A stretch of DNA of 17,353 bases, from contig JAJQCI010000282.1 of NCBI GenBank assembly GCA_021202835.1, positions 1-17,353 on the forward strand, in the 5' to 3' direction. Made by a program: the position numbers and the translations under genes. The DNA comes from Clostridiales bacterium. Lineage in GTDB: Bacteria; Bacillota; Clostridia; Lachnospirales; CAG-274. The number at the start of each line of letters is the position of its first letter. Position 1 is the first letter of the stretch. The notes beneath the pieces were generated by a model that worked only from the letters and a program-made list of their open reading frames with translations, had not been told where the DNA came from and made no database searches. Below, piece by piece: positions 1 through 6,292 of this stretch.

Positions 1-16
1 ATAATAAATTCAAGAT

Positions 17-63
17 ATGAAAAACGATTTCAGATAAGTCCTGCAGGCATCTGCGTTTTTCAT
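17..63 (+). promoter_or_regulatory. Long inverted repeat in the leader of the sucrose operon
   Basis: A perfect 10-bp outer stem (ATGAAAAACG at 17-26 with CGTTTTTCAT at 54-63) encloses a 5-bp inner stem (CAGAT at 31-35 with ATCTG at 49-53). A 4-nt bulge lies on the 5' side, and the apex contains the palindrome CCTGCAGG (40-47). The structure ends about 35 nt before the ribosome binding site of the PTS gene. It could be an RNA attenuator or antiterminator target, the terminator of a gene left of the window, or a DNA operator: bases 18-32 resemble a LacI/CcpA-type site but with one extra A. The sequence does not match my memory of the SacT/SacY RAT consensus. The inverted repeat is seen directly; its function is inferred. 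Confidence 0.5.
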
Positions 64-110
64 AAACGTATACTCATATATAAATTTATTACAGTATAGG
101 AGGTCACTTT

Positions 111-1490
111 ATGGATTACAGAAAATCAGCAGAACAGGTAATTGAAAAAATAGGCGGCAAGGAAAACATAGTTTCAGCCGCTCACTGCGCAACACGTTTA
201 AGACTTGTGGTTGCGGACAACGATATTATTAAAAAAGAAGATATTGAAGAAATTGACGGTGTTAAAGGCTGTTTCCTTGCTTCCGGTCAGCTTCAAATCA
301 TCTTTGGAACAGGTACGGTAAACAAGGTTTATGACGAATTCATTAAAATAGCCGATATAGCCGCCGCTTCAACCTCGGAGGTTAAACAGCAGGCTGCCGC
401 AAAGTCAAACATTTTTAAGCGTCTTATAAAAACTCTCGGCGACGTTTTCGTTCCCATAATCCCTGCAATTGTTGCCTGCGGTCTTATTATGGGTCTGACA
501 GAAGCCTTAAACTTTATGAATACAAACGGCTACATAAGCATTAACACAAACGGCTACGTTTTCCAAATTATTTCACTTTTAAGCAGCGCAGCCTTTACCT
601 TCCTTCCTATTTTAATAGGCTTCTCTGCAACAAAAACCTTCGGCGGAAATCCCTATTTAGGTGCGGTTTTGGCAATGTTCCTTATACATACAAATCTCCA
701 GAATGCCTATACCGTAGCAACGGAGGGATATGCTCAGTCCTTCAGCATTTTCGGGCTTTACGATGTTCATATGGTAGGTTATCAGGGGCACGTTATCCCG
801 ATTGTTATAGCTTCATTGATACTTGCAAACATTGAAAAACGCTTACACAAGGTTATTCCCGAAATAATCGACCTTTTCGTAACTCCTTTGGTAAGCCTTC
901 TTGCAACAGCCTTCCTTGTATTTACATTCATAGGCCCTGTATTTATCTATATTGAAAATGCCATAATTTCAGGTATTCTCGTTCTTCTTACACTCCCAAT
1001 GGGAATCGGCTCCTTCATTATGGGCGGTCTTTATTCATCAACTGTTGTAGCCGGTATTCACCATATGTACACGGTTATTGACTTAGGTCAGATTTCTCAA
1101 TATGGCTATACCTACTGGCTTCCCCTTGCTTCGGCGGCTAATATGGCTCAGGGTGCAGCCTGTCTTGCAGTAGCAGTTAAAACAAAGAAGGCAAAAACAA
1201 AGTCACTTGCTCTTCCCGCAGCTCTTTCAGCTATGCTGGGAATAACAGAACCGGCAATCTTCGGTGTAAACTTAAGATATACAAAGGTGTTTGTCTGCGG
1301 AGCAATCGGCGGTGCCTGCGGAGCTATGGTTGCTTCACTCTTCCACTTAGGCGCAACAGCCACAGGTGTAACAGGTATTTTTGCAATACTTCTTCACCTT
1401 CACGCTCCTCTTCAATATGTAATCTCTATGCTGATAGCTGTAGCCGTTGCTTTTGTTCTTTCCTACCTTTTCGGTTACAAAGACGAATAA
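111..1490 (+). CDS. scrA: PTS sucrose-type transporter, EIIBC component
   Basis: This integral membrane permease of the phosphotransferase system should import sucrose and release it inside as sucrose-6-phosphate. Residues 1-80 are an EIIB domain with the phosphorylated cysteine C26 in the context AAHCATRLRL. From about residue 105 on there is a hydrophobic EIIC domain with roughly ten membrane segments and the signature GITEPAIFG at 377-385. The length of 459 fits an EIIBC protein without a fused EIIA, so a separate glucose-type EIIA must supply the phosphate. The ATG has an AGGAGGT Shine-Dalgarno sequence 8 nt upstream. The substrate is inferred from the next gene (sucrose-6-phosphate hydrolase) and the fructokinase. 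Another sugar of the glucose/sucrose EII family, such as trehalose, is possible but less likely. Confidence 0.93.
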   Translation: MDYRKSAEQVIEKIGGKENIVSAAHCATRLRLVVADNDIIKKEDIEEIDGVKGCFLASGQLQIIFGTGTVNKVYDEFIKIADIAAASTSEVKQQAAAKSNIFKRLIKTLGDVFVPIIPAIVACGLIMGLTEALNFMNTNGYISINTNGYVFQIISLLSSAAFTFLPILIGFSATKTFGGNPYLGAVLAMFLIHTNLQNAYTVATEGYAQSFSIFGLYDVHMVGYQGHVIPIVIASLILANIEKRLHKVIPEIIDLFVTPLVSLLATAFLVFTFIGPVFIYIENAIISGILVLLTLPMGIGSFIMGGLYSSTVVAGIHHMYTVIDLGQISQYGYTYWLPLASAANMAQGAACLAVAVKTKKAKTKSLALPAALSAMLGITEPAIFGVNLRYTKVFVCGAIGGACGAMVASLFHLGATATGVTGIFAILLHLHAPLQYVISMLIAVAVAFVLSYLFGYKDE

Positions 1491-1519
1491 TAATTTTTTT
1501 CGGCTAAAGAGGTGATAAT

Positions 1520-2938
1520 GTGAAATTTAACAATATTAAACATAAAAATCTGCTTCAAACCGCCGCTCTACTTGAAAAAGCGGCGGAAGGCCGGCCTTCT
1601 AAGTGGCGTCAGCTTTTCCATATTATGCCCAAAACAGGCTGGCTTAACGACCCTAACGGCCTTTGTGAATTTAAGGGAGAATATCACATATTTTATCAGT
1701 ATTCACCCTTTGATACAAAGCCGGGAACAAATTTTTGGGGTCATTATAAAACAAAGGATTTTATAACCTATGAATATCTCCCTCCGGCTCTCTGCTGTGA
1801 CCAAAACTTTGACTGCCACGGTGTTTATTCGGGTTCGGCTCTTATAGATGAGGGCAAAATGTACCTTTATTATACAGGCAATGTAAAACAGCTCGGAGAT
1901 TTTGACTATATTAACAATGGAAGAGAACACAATCTTGTTCTTGCCGTTTCGGAGGACGGGTTGACCTTTGATGATAAAACTCTTCTTATGAAAAATTCCG
2001 ACTATCCTTCCGACTGTACCTGTCACGTAAGAGATCCGAAGGTATTTAAGTATAACGATAAATTTTATATGATTTTGGGTTCAAGAACAACAGATGACAC
2101 AGGCGAGGTTTTGGTTTATGAATCAGACAACAAAACAAACTGGCGGCTTGTAAACCGCTTAAGAACAGCCGAAAAGTTCGGCTATATGTGGGAATGTCCC
2201 GACTTGTTTTTCTTAGGGGATAAGCAGATTTTGGCTTTTTCTCCACAGGACATAGAAGCGGAAGGCTTTAAATATAACAACGTCTACCAAAGCGGCTGGG
2301 CTTTTATTAAAGGCAGCTTTACAGAAGAGGGCTGTACAGTAGGGGAGTTTAACGAGCTTGACAGGGGCTTTGACTTTTATGCGCCCCAGTCCTTTGAAAC
2401 CTCAGACGGCAGAAGAATTATGATAGGCTGGCTTGGTTTGCCGGATTTAGAAGATTATTATTCAAATCCCTGTGAAGAATTCGGCTGGTCACACTGTCTG
2501 ACAATCCCTCGGGAAATAAGCTTTAAAGACAATAAGCTTATTCAAAGCCCCATAAGGGAATATGAAAACCTAAGAGAAAGTGACATAACAAGCAAAAATC
2601 AAAATGGAATAAAGGCTTTTGAAGCTCTTATAACCTATAATAATCCTGAAAAAACGGAGATTACCGTTCACAGTGACTGTAAAATAACCTATGAAAATAA
2701 AGCTTTAACACTATCTTTCGGAAAAAGCGGCGCAGGAAGAAAGTCAAGAAGCGTAAGCCTTGAAAGCCTCAGCAAGATTAGAATTTTCTGCGACAGCTCA
2801 TCGATAGAAATTTTCGTAAACGGCGGTGAAGAGGTTTTTACCTCACGTTTTTATCCCGAAAGCTACAGCGGAATAACACCTGATGAAAACTGTACAGGTT
2901 TTAAAGTTTGGAAGCTTAAAGGTTTTGAATACAAATAA
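1520..2938 (+). CDS. scrB: Sucrose-6-phosphate hydrolase (GH32 invertase family)
   Basis: This cytoplasmic glycoside hydrolase cleaves sucrose-6-phosphate into glucose-6-phosphate and fructose. The three GH32 motifs are present in order: WLNDPNG at 41-47 with nucleophile D44, RDP at 171-173 (transition-state stabiliser), and ECPD at 225-228 with acid/base E225. A five-bladed propeller occupies about residues 30-345 and a GH32 C-terminal beta-sandwich about 370-472. There is no signal peptide, which fits an intracellular enzyme acting on a PTS product. The start is GTG at 1520. It overlaps an ATG at 1518-1520 that runs straight into TGA and so cannot be used. The Shine-Dalgarno sequence AGAGGTG lies just upstream. 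The gene begins 29 nt after the permease stop, so the two are almost certainly cotranscribed. A length of 472 is normal for the family. Confidence 0.95.
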   Translation: MKFNNIKHKNLLQTAALLEKAAEGRPSKWRQLFHIMPKTGWLNDPNGLCEFKGEYHIFYQYSPFDTKPGTNFWGHYKTKDFITYEYLPPALCCDQNFDCHGVYSGSALIDEGKMYLYYTGNVKQLGDFDYINNGREHNLVLAVSEDGLTFDDKTLLMKNSDYPSDCTCHVRDPKVFKYNDKFYMILGSRTTDDTGEVLVYESDNKTNWRLVNRLRTAEKFGYMWECPDLFFLGDKQILAFSPQDIEAEGFKYNNVYQSGWAFIKGSFTEEGCTVGEFNELDRGFDFYAPQSFETSDGRRIMIGWLGLPDLEDYYSNPCEEFGWSHCLTIPREISFKDNKLIQSPIREYENLRESDITSKNQNGIKAFEALITYNNPEKTEITVHSDCKITYENKALTLSFGKSGAGRKSRSVSLESLSKIRIFCDSSSIEIFVNGGEEVFTSRFYPESYSGITPDENCTGFKVWKLKGFEYK

Positions 2939-2954
2939 AAAGAGGAAAGCTACA

Positions 2955-3338
2955 ATGAAAATCAATCATATATCAATTTATGTTTCCGACCTTGACGCAA
3001 GCCGAGCCTTTTATGAAAAATATTTCGGTGCAAAATCGGGAAATAAATATCACAATATAAAAACAGGGCTTCAAACCTATTTTCTGTCATTTGACGGAGA
3101 TGTAAGGCTTGAGCTTATGTCAAGACCTGATTTAATTTCAGATGACAAAAAAGAGTTTCTGACAGGCTTGACGCATTTGGCTTTCAGCACAGGCAGCAAG
3201 GAAAAGGTTGACGCTCTTACGGCTCAGCTTGAAGCCGACGGATATACGGTCGCAGGACAGCCTCGTACCACAGGGGACGGCTATTATGAAAGCGTTATTC
3301 TTGACAACGAAGGAAACAGAATTGAAATAACAGTGTAA
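2955..3338 (+). CDS. VOC-family (glyoxalase/bleomycin-resistance fold) protein
   Basis: This is a 127-residue protein of the vicinal-oxygen-chelate superfamily, with two beta-alpha-beta-beta-beta halves. The four positions that bind metal in glyoxalase-I-like members are all occupied by ligands: H5 (NHISIYVSD), E53 (LELM), H74 (LTHLAF) and E124 (NRIEI). An active metalloenzyme is therefore plausible. The substrate cannot be read from the sequence. Lactoylglutathione-lyase-like detoxification of methylglyoxal would make sense beside rapid sugar uptake, but this is inference. The start is the ATG at 2955, preceded by AGAGGAAAG at 2941-2949. The frame stays open further upstream, but only into the end of the hydrolase gene. 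The spacing of 16 nt to the hydrolase and 17 nt to the fructokinase places it inside the sucrose operon. Confidence 0.88.
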   Translation: MKINHISIYVSDLDASRAFYEKYFGAKSGNKYHNIKTGLQTYFLSFDGDVRLELMSRPDLISDDKKEFLTGLTHLAFSTGSKEKVDALTAQLEADGYTVAGQPRTTGDGYYESVILDNEGNRIEITV

Positions 3339-3355
3339 AGATCGGAGGGTTTGGT

Positions 3356-4327
3356 ATGAAATATATAACTGCAATAGGTGAAGCCTTAATTGATTTTATA
3401 CCGGAGGAAAAGGGCTGCCGGCTCAAGGACGTAACCGGGTTTAAAAGGGTCTGCGGCGGTGCTCCGGCAAATGTTGCGGCCGCAGCAGCCTTGCTTGGCG
3501 GAAAAAGCCGAATAATTACAAAACTGGGAAAAGACCCCTTCGGTGATTATATTGTAGACACATTAAATCAAGCCGGAGTTGACACAGGCTCGGTTTTGCG
3601 AACTGATGAAGCAAAAACAGCCCTTGCTTTTGTAGCACTTGCTAATGACGGAAACAGAGACTTTTCATTTTACAGAAACCCTTCGGCAGATATGCTCCTT
3701 AAAGCAGAGGAAATATCGGAAGATATTCTGAAAGGTACGGGAATTCTGCATTTCTGTTCAGTTGACCTTATAAAAGCCCCTGTAAAGTATGCCCATATAA
3801 AAGCCATAGAGCTTGCCAAAAGCCAAAACGCAATAATCAGCTTCGACCCCAACATTCGCCTTAACCTTTGGGACAGCCCCGAAAACTGTGTAAGCACAAT
3901 AAGGGACTTCATAAAATATGCTGATATATTAAAAATTTCCGATGAGGAATTAGAGCTTATAACAGGGGAAAATGACATAAAAAAGGCCGCTCCTTCTCTT
4001 TTTTCACAGGGTGTAAAAATGATTATGTACACTATGGGCGGAGACGGCGCCGCACTTTTAACCCCCGGCAAGGAAATAAAAGTAAAAGCCCCGAAGGTAA
4101 CGGCAAAGGATACCACCGGGGCAGGGGACTGCATTATTGGCTCTTTCCTCTACGCTCTTTCGGCTGCGGATGTTAAAAAAGAAACACTGCCGACACTTTC
4201 AGAAAAGGAGCTTCACGAAATGCTTTACTTCGCAAACTGCGCTTCAGCCTTAAGCGTAACAAAAAGCGGCGCAATAGCTTCATACTCAACCTTGCCTGAA
4301 ATTAAAAAATTTATGAAAAACCTATAA
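3356..4327 (+). CDS. scrK: Fructokinase, PfkB/ribokinase family
   Basis: This cytoplasmic sugar kinase is expected to phosphorylate the fructose freed by the sucrose-6-phosphate hydrolase to fructose-6-phosphate with ATP. The PfkB N-terminal signature GGAPANV is at 34-40, next to a glycine/alanine-rich sugar-binding strand. The C-terminal signature DTTGAGD at 252-258 supplies the anion hole and the catalytic base D258. The length of 323 is typical. The ATG at 3356 has GGAGGG at 3344-3349 as ribosome binding site. It is the last gene of the operon and is followed within 7 nt by a strong terminator. Family assignment is firm. Fructose as substrate rests on context and on similarity to bacterial fructokinases; related PfkB kinases act on ribose or 2-keto-3-deoxygluconate. 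Confidence 0.93.
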   Translation: MKYITAIGEALIDFIPEEKGCRLKDVTGFKRVCGGAPANVAAAAALLGGKSRIITKLGKDPFGDYIVDTLNQAGVDTGSVLRTDEAKTALAFVALANDGNRDFSFYRNPSADMLLKAEEISEDILKGTGILHFCSVDLIKAPVKYAHIKAIELAKSQNAIISFDPNIRLNLWDSPENCVSTIRDFIKYADILKISDEELELITGENDIKKAAPSLFSQGVKMIMYTMGGDGAALLTPGKEIKVKAPKVTAKDTTGAGDCIIGSFLYALSAADVKKETLPTLSEKELHEMLYFANCASALSVTKSGAIASYSTLPEIKKFMKNL

Positions 4328-4333
4328 AACAAT

Positions 4334-4378
4334 GCAGCGGCAGTTATTCTCATAAAGGATAACTGCCGCTGCCGTTTT
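4334..4378. terminator. Bidirectional intrinsic terminator after the sucrose operon
   Basis: A perfect 14-bp stem (GCAGCGGCAGTTAT at 4334-4347 with its complement at 4359-4372) has an 11-nt loop and is followed by a T-rich stretch. The symmetry continues outside the stem: CCTATAAAAC at 4321-4330 matches GTTTTATAGG at 4374-4383. Both strands therefore present a GC-rich hairpin followed by TTTTAT. It would stop transcription leaving the fructokinase gene and any reading from the minus-strand pseudogene region. Confidence 0.9.
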
Positions 4379-4403
4379 ATAGGGGAATTATTTAGTTTTA
4401 CGG

Positions 4404-4548
4404 CTATTGAAACAGGTAAAGTGCAGCAGAAAGTACGACAACGCAGGCATCCGCAATCTGCTGTACCCATACCGGTCCCAATTTTTATAAGCCGGCTGAA
4501 CATTGTGGGCAGAGCCATTGTCATAATCGCCTTAGGCACAGGGTACTC
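4404..4548 (-). pseudogene. Remnant of a MATE-family efflux transporter with internal deletion
   Basis: On the minus strand from 4548 the frame reads EYPVPKAIMTMALPTMFSRL. This resembles the N-terminus of MATE (multidrug and toxin extrusion) transporters, where PVPK..MALPTM begins the first helix. About ten codons later a different frame reads GPVWVQQIADACVVVLSAA and ends ALYLFQ-stop, with the stop at 4406-4404. That looks like the last membrane helix of the same family. The intervening roughly 400 codons of a normal 450-residue MATE protein are missing, so only the two ends remain. There is no usable start; the fragment follows directly on the broken regulator. The assignment is by recognition of short motifs and is therefore moderate. 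Confidence 0.6.
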
Positions 4549-4549
4549 T

Positions 4550-4937
4550 CAAATATTTCCTTTCTTTCTCGGAAACCCCTTCAAGAACCCGAACTTCATT
4601 GTTAACAAGAAAAGGATATAAATGTTCTCTTAAAGCACTTTGTTCTGTGGGTACAATATAATTGAACCTCATATCATCCCCTTGCTTTACTCAGCGAATA
4701 AATCCCTTTGCTTCCAACCGTTTTACCACACCTGCAGCCGGTGGATTGCTTATAGATATAAGCCGCTCCAAATCACGCCGGGTCGTAGACCCTCCAACAT
4801 TTTCATCATTTTCCAAAAGTAATAATTGCAATAATTCGAGAAATGTCACGTCAAATTTCTTCAAAAATTATTGGACATATTTTCAATAGCAATATACAGT
4901 TTCCGGATTTCCGGAACAATAGGTTTTTTGACTCCAT
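4550..4937 (-). pseudogene. Broken MarR-family transcriptional regulator
   Basis: The ATG at 4937-4935 has TAGGAGAT a short distance upstream. The conceptual protein needs two frame changes: one at the six-A run (4929-4924 on this strand) and one at the five-T run (4867-4863). The readable pieces are PIVPEIRKLYIAIENMSNNF, then FDVTFLELLQLL, then a winged-helix part with RRDLERLISISNPPAAGVV and KRLEAKGFIR. An in-frame TGA follows at 4693-4691, then YIVPTEQSALREHLYPFL and VLEGVSEKERKYL. The layout of helix-turn-helix, wing and C-terminal dimerisation helix with the LEGVSEKE motif is that of MarR proteins. It ends directly against the MATE fragment, so the 3' end and spacer are lost. MarR-MATE pairs are common in Clostridia, and this looks like a dead copy of one. 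Confidence 0.72.
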
Positions 4938-5068
4938 AAATAAATTTTATCTCCTATATAAATATAGCTTGCTATATATTTTGGCGCTTCTCGTACCGCC
5001 CGTGCAAAATGCACGGCTGAACTGTTACAATTTTTCAAATTTTTCAGGCTGAATTTCGGCAAAAAAGC
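4938..5068. other. AT-rich intergenic stretch between the dead regulator and the rpmG promoter
   Basis: No gene was found here. The stretch contains the palindrome at 4962-4977, a 7-bp hairpin (CCGTGCA at 5000-5006 with TGCACGG at 5010-5016, loop AAA), and a short direct repeat AATTTTTCA in the run-up to the rpmG promoter. It is the former divergent promoter region of the MarR-type gene and the ribosomal operon. Confidence 0.6.
4962..4977. promoter_or_regulatory. Palindrome ATATAGC-TT-GCTATAT, possible MarR operator
   Basis: A perfect 7-bp inverted repeat with a 2-nt spacer lies 25 nt upstream of the start of the broken MarR-type gene. MarR proteins commonly bind short AT-rich palindromes of 16-20 bp that overlap their own promoter, so this could be the relic operator. 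The sequence is AT-rich, so chance is a real alternative. Confidence 0.4.
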
Positions 5069-5097
5069 TTGACACGGGGCGGCCGGTGTGTTATTAT
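5069..5097 (+). promoter_or_regulatory. Sigma-A promoter of the rpmG-secE-nusG-rplKA operon
   Basis: TTGACA at 5069-5074 is a consensus -35 box and TATTAT at 5092-5097 a near-consensus -10 box. They are separated by exactly 17 nt. Transcription should begin about 5103-5105. The strength fits a highly expressed ribosomal-protein operon, and no gene separates it from rpmG. Confidence 0.85.
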
Positions 5098-5104
5098 CTT
5101 ATAT

Positions 5105-5143
5105 AGACGTTGAGCGTCTTTTTTTATGCTGCATATTTGCAGC
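5105..5143 (+). promoter_or_regulatory. Two small hairpins at the 5' end of the rpmG leader RNA
   Basis: The first is AGACG (5105-5109) paired with CGTCT (5115-5119), loop TTGAG, followed by an unbroken run of T to 5125. The second is GCTGCA (5128-5133) paired with TGCAGC (5138-5143) around a TATT loop. The first starts at or next to the predicted transcription start and ends in a U-tract like a miniature terminator. A 5-bp stem is weak for termination, so early pausing or 5'-end protection of the mRNA is also possible. Confidence 0.5.
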
Positions 5144-5183
5144 GGAAAAATAATAATCTAAACATAAAGGCAGGTGAAGGGTT

Positions 5184-5333
5184 TTGAGAACGAGAATTAC
5201 CTTAGCGTGTACCGAATGCAAACAGCGTAATTACAATACGATGAAAGACAAGAGAGTACATCCTGAAAGAATGGAAACTAAGAAATATTGCAAATTCTGC
5301 AATAAGCACACGACTCACAGAGAAACGAAGTAA
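5184..5333 (+). CDS. rpmG: Large-subunit ribosomal protein L33, zinc-binding form
   Basis: This 49-residue protein binds near the E site of the 50S subunit. It reads RTRITLACTECKQRNYNT from residue 2 and ends with KYCKFCNKHTTHRETK. The two cysteine pairs, CTEC (9-12) and CKFC (36-39), form the zinc ribbon of the C-plus form of L33; the length is normal. The start is TTG at 5184, preceded by AGGTGAAGG at 5172-5180. No ATG or GTG is suitably placed. Position before secE and nusG is the conserved arrangement in many Firmicutes. It is the first gene after the operon promoter. Confidence 0.95.
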   Translation: MRTRITLACTECKQRNYNTMKDKRVHPERMETKKYCKFCNKHTTHRETK

Positions 5334-5385
5334 TTGTTTCCCCGAGGATTGTACCTTTTTAAAAGAAAGGGGTATCATATTTTAA

Positions 5386-5613
5386 ATGGAAGAAAAAAAC
5401 ACCAAAAGCGCAGCTAAACAAAAAAAGTCCGCTTCTAAGTTTTTAAACAGACATGTAGGCGAATTTAAGAAAATTATTTGGCCTTCTAAAGAAGAACTTT
5501 TTAAGCAGACAGTGACAGTTATTTGTCTTTCGGTTGTAGTTGCCCTTATTATCTGGGGATATGACGAAATTTTCGAAAATCTCTACAGGGCGCTTATAAC
5601 TTTAGTTCAATAA
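5386..5613 (+). CDS. secE: Preprotein translocase subunit SecE
   Basis: This is the small membrane subunit of the SecYEG channel, which clamps SecY and is essential for protein export. The 75 residues show a lysine-rich cytoplasmic N-terminus, the conserved amphipathic segment EFKKIIWPSKEE (26-37), and one membrane helix at about 42-58. This is the short single-helix form usual in Gram-positive bacteria. It lies 52 nt after rpmG and 18 nt before nusG. The purine-rich AAGAAAGGGG lies somewhat far (about 15 nt) upstream of the ATG, so initiation may be modest. Confidence 0.95.
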   Translation: MEEKNTKSAAKQKKSASKFLNRHVGEFKKIIWPSKEELFKQTVTVICLSVVVALIIWGYDEIFENLYRALITLVQ

Positions 5614-5631
5614 TTTATACGGGGTGAGAAA

Positions 5632-6168
5632 ATGGCTGATATACAGGAACCCAAGTGGTATGTTATTCATACTTATTCGGGGTATGAAAACAAGGTTATG
5701 GGAGATATTGAAAAAACGGTTAAAAACCGCAATATCGAAGATTTAATATGCGAACTTCATATACCCGAAGAGGAGTATACCGAAATAAAAAGCGACGGAA
5801 CAAAAAAGACAGGCTTAAGAAAAAAATATCCCTGTTATGTTTTTATTAAGATGATTTTGACCGACGAAACATGGTATCTCGTAAGAAACACAAGAGGTGT
5901 CACCAGTTTTGTAGGCGCCGACTATTCAAAGCCCCAGCCTCTCTCTGACGCAGAGGTCAGGTTTAACGGTCTTGAAAAGAAAGCGGTTGTTTCCTTCGGT
6001 CACAAGGTGGGCGACTCCATTCTTGTAAACGACGGCCCCTTTAAGGACTCAACAGGCATCATTAAGGAAATTAATCTTAACAAGCGCTCCGTTGTTGTCA
6101 AAATTTCTATATTCGGCAGAGAAACCCCCGTTGAGCTTGACTTCAGCCAAGTCAGCAGCATCGATTGA
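5632..6168 (+). CDS. nusG: Transcription termination/antitermination factor NusG
   Basis: NusG binds the clamp of RNA polymerase and modulates pausing, Rho action and coupling to ribosomes. The N-terminal NGN domain covers about residues 8-112 (start WYVIHTYSGYENKV). The C-terminal KOW domain covers about 125-178 (VGDSILVNDGPFKDSTGIIK). The length of 178 is standard and there is no insertion domain. The ribosome binding site GGGGTGAG lies about 6 nt upstream of the ATG. Adjacent secE and following rplK match the universal order. Confidence 0.97.
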   Translation: MADIQEPKWYVIHTYSGYENKVMGDIEKTVKNRNIEDLICELHIPEEEYTEIKSDGTKKTGLRKKYPCYVFIKMILTDETWYLVRNTRGVTSFVGADYSKPQPLSDAEVRFNGLEKKAVVSFGHKVGDSILVNDGPFKDSTGIIKEINLNKRSVVVKISIFGRETPVELDFSQVSSID

Positions 6169-6201
6169 TTTTATTGAATGATTTTTAAAGTAGTTATCGT
6201 A

Positions 6202-6252
6202 AAAAGAGGGCTTTTCTAACTCTTTTGTAGGTTAAGCTCTCCCGAGTGGGAG
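6202..6252 (+). promoter_or_regulatory. Possible alternative hairpins in the rplK leader
   Basis: AAAAGAG (6202-6208) can pair with CTCTTTT (6220-6226) across an 11-nt loop. CTCCC (6239-6243) can pair with GGGAG (6248-6252) around GAGT. The second pairing uses the same G-rich bases as the element at 6246-6273, so the two folds exclude each other. This would suit a switch, but the rplA leader lacks the counterpart, so it may be coincidence. Confidence 0.35.
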
Positions 6253-6273
6253 GGAAAATCCCGCAATTACCAC
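6246..6273 (+). promoter_or_regulatory. Probable L1-type ribosomal-protein leader element before rplK
   Basis: GTGG (6246-6249) pairs with CCAC (6270-6273). After a 2-nt GA bulge, GGG (6252-6254) pairs with CCC (6260-6262). Seven unpaired bases ending ATTA lie on the 3' side. Two short helices separated by an asymmetric internal loop is the general plan of L1 binding sites in rRNA and in L11-operon mRNAs. The same geometry recurs before rplA. It sits just upstream of the AGGAGG of rplK, so bound L1 could block translation. The structure is seen directly; L1 as ligand is inferred from known L11-operon autoregulation. Confidence 0.68.
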
Positions 6274-6292
6274 ATTTATAGGAGGTGCCGTT

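Noticed and set aside
18..32. CcpA catabolite-responsive element (cre)
   Set aside because: TGAAAAACGATTTCA is one base longer than the cre consensus, so the left half is out of register; kept only as part of the inverted repeat.
2883..2954. Earlier start for the VOC protein
   Set aside because: It would overlap the end of the hydrolase gene and add residues that do not fit the fold; the ATG at 2955 has its own AGAGGAAAG.
4998..5017. Hairpin CCGTGCA-AAA-TGCACGG as a terminator
   Set aside because: No U-run follows closely on either strand; it may be an operator dyad or chance.
4421..5052. Short + strand open frames across the scrK-rpmG gap
   Set aside because: They have no ribosome binding site or recognisable product, and they lie antisense to readable MarR and MATE fragments.
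6174..6200. Internal promoter before rplK (TTGAAT ... TATCGT)
   Set aside because: Spacing is 15 nt and the -10 match is poor; the operon promoter at 5069 explains expression.
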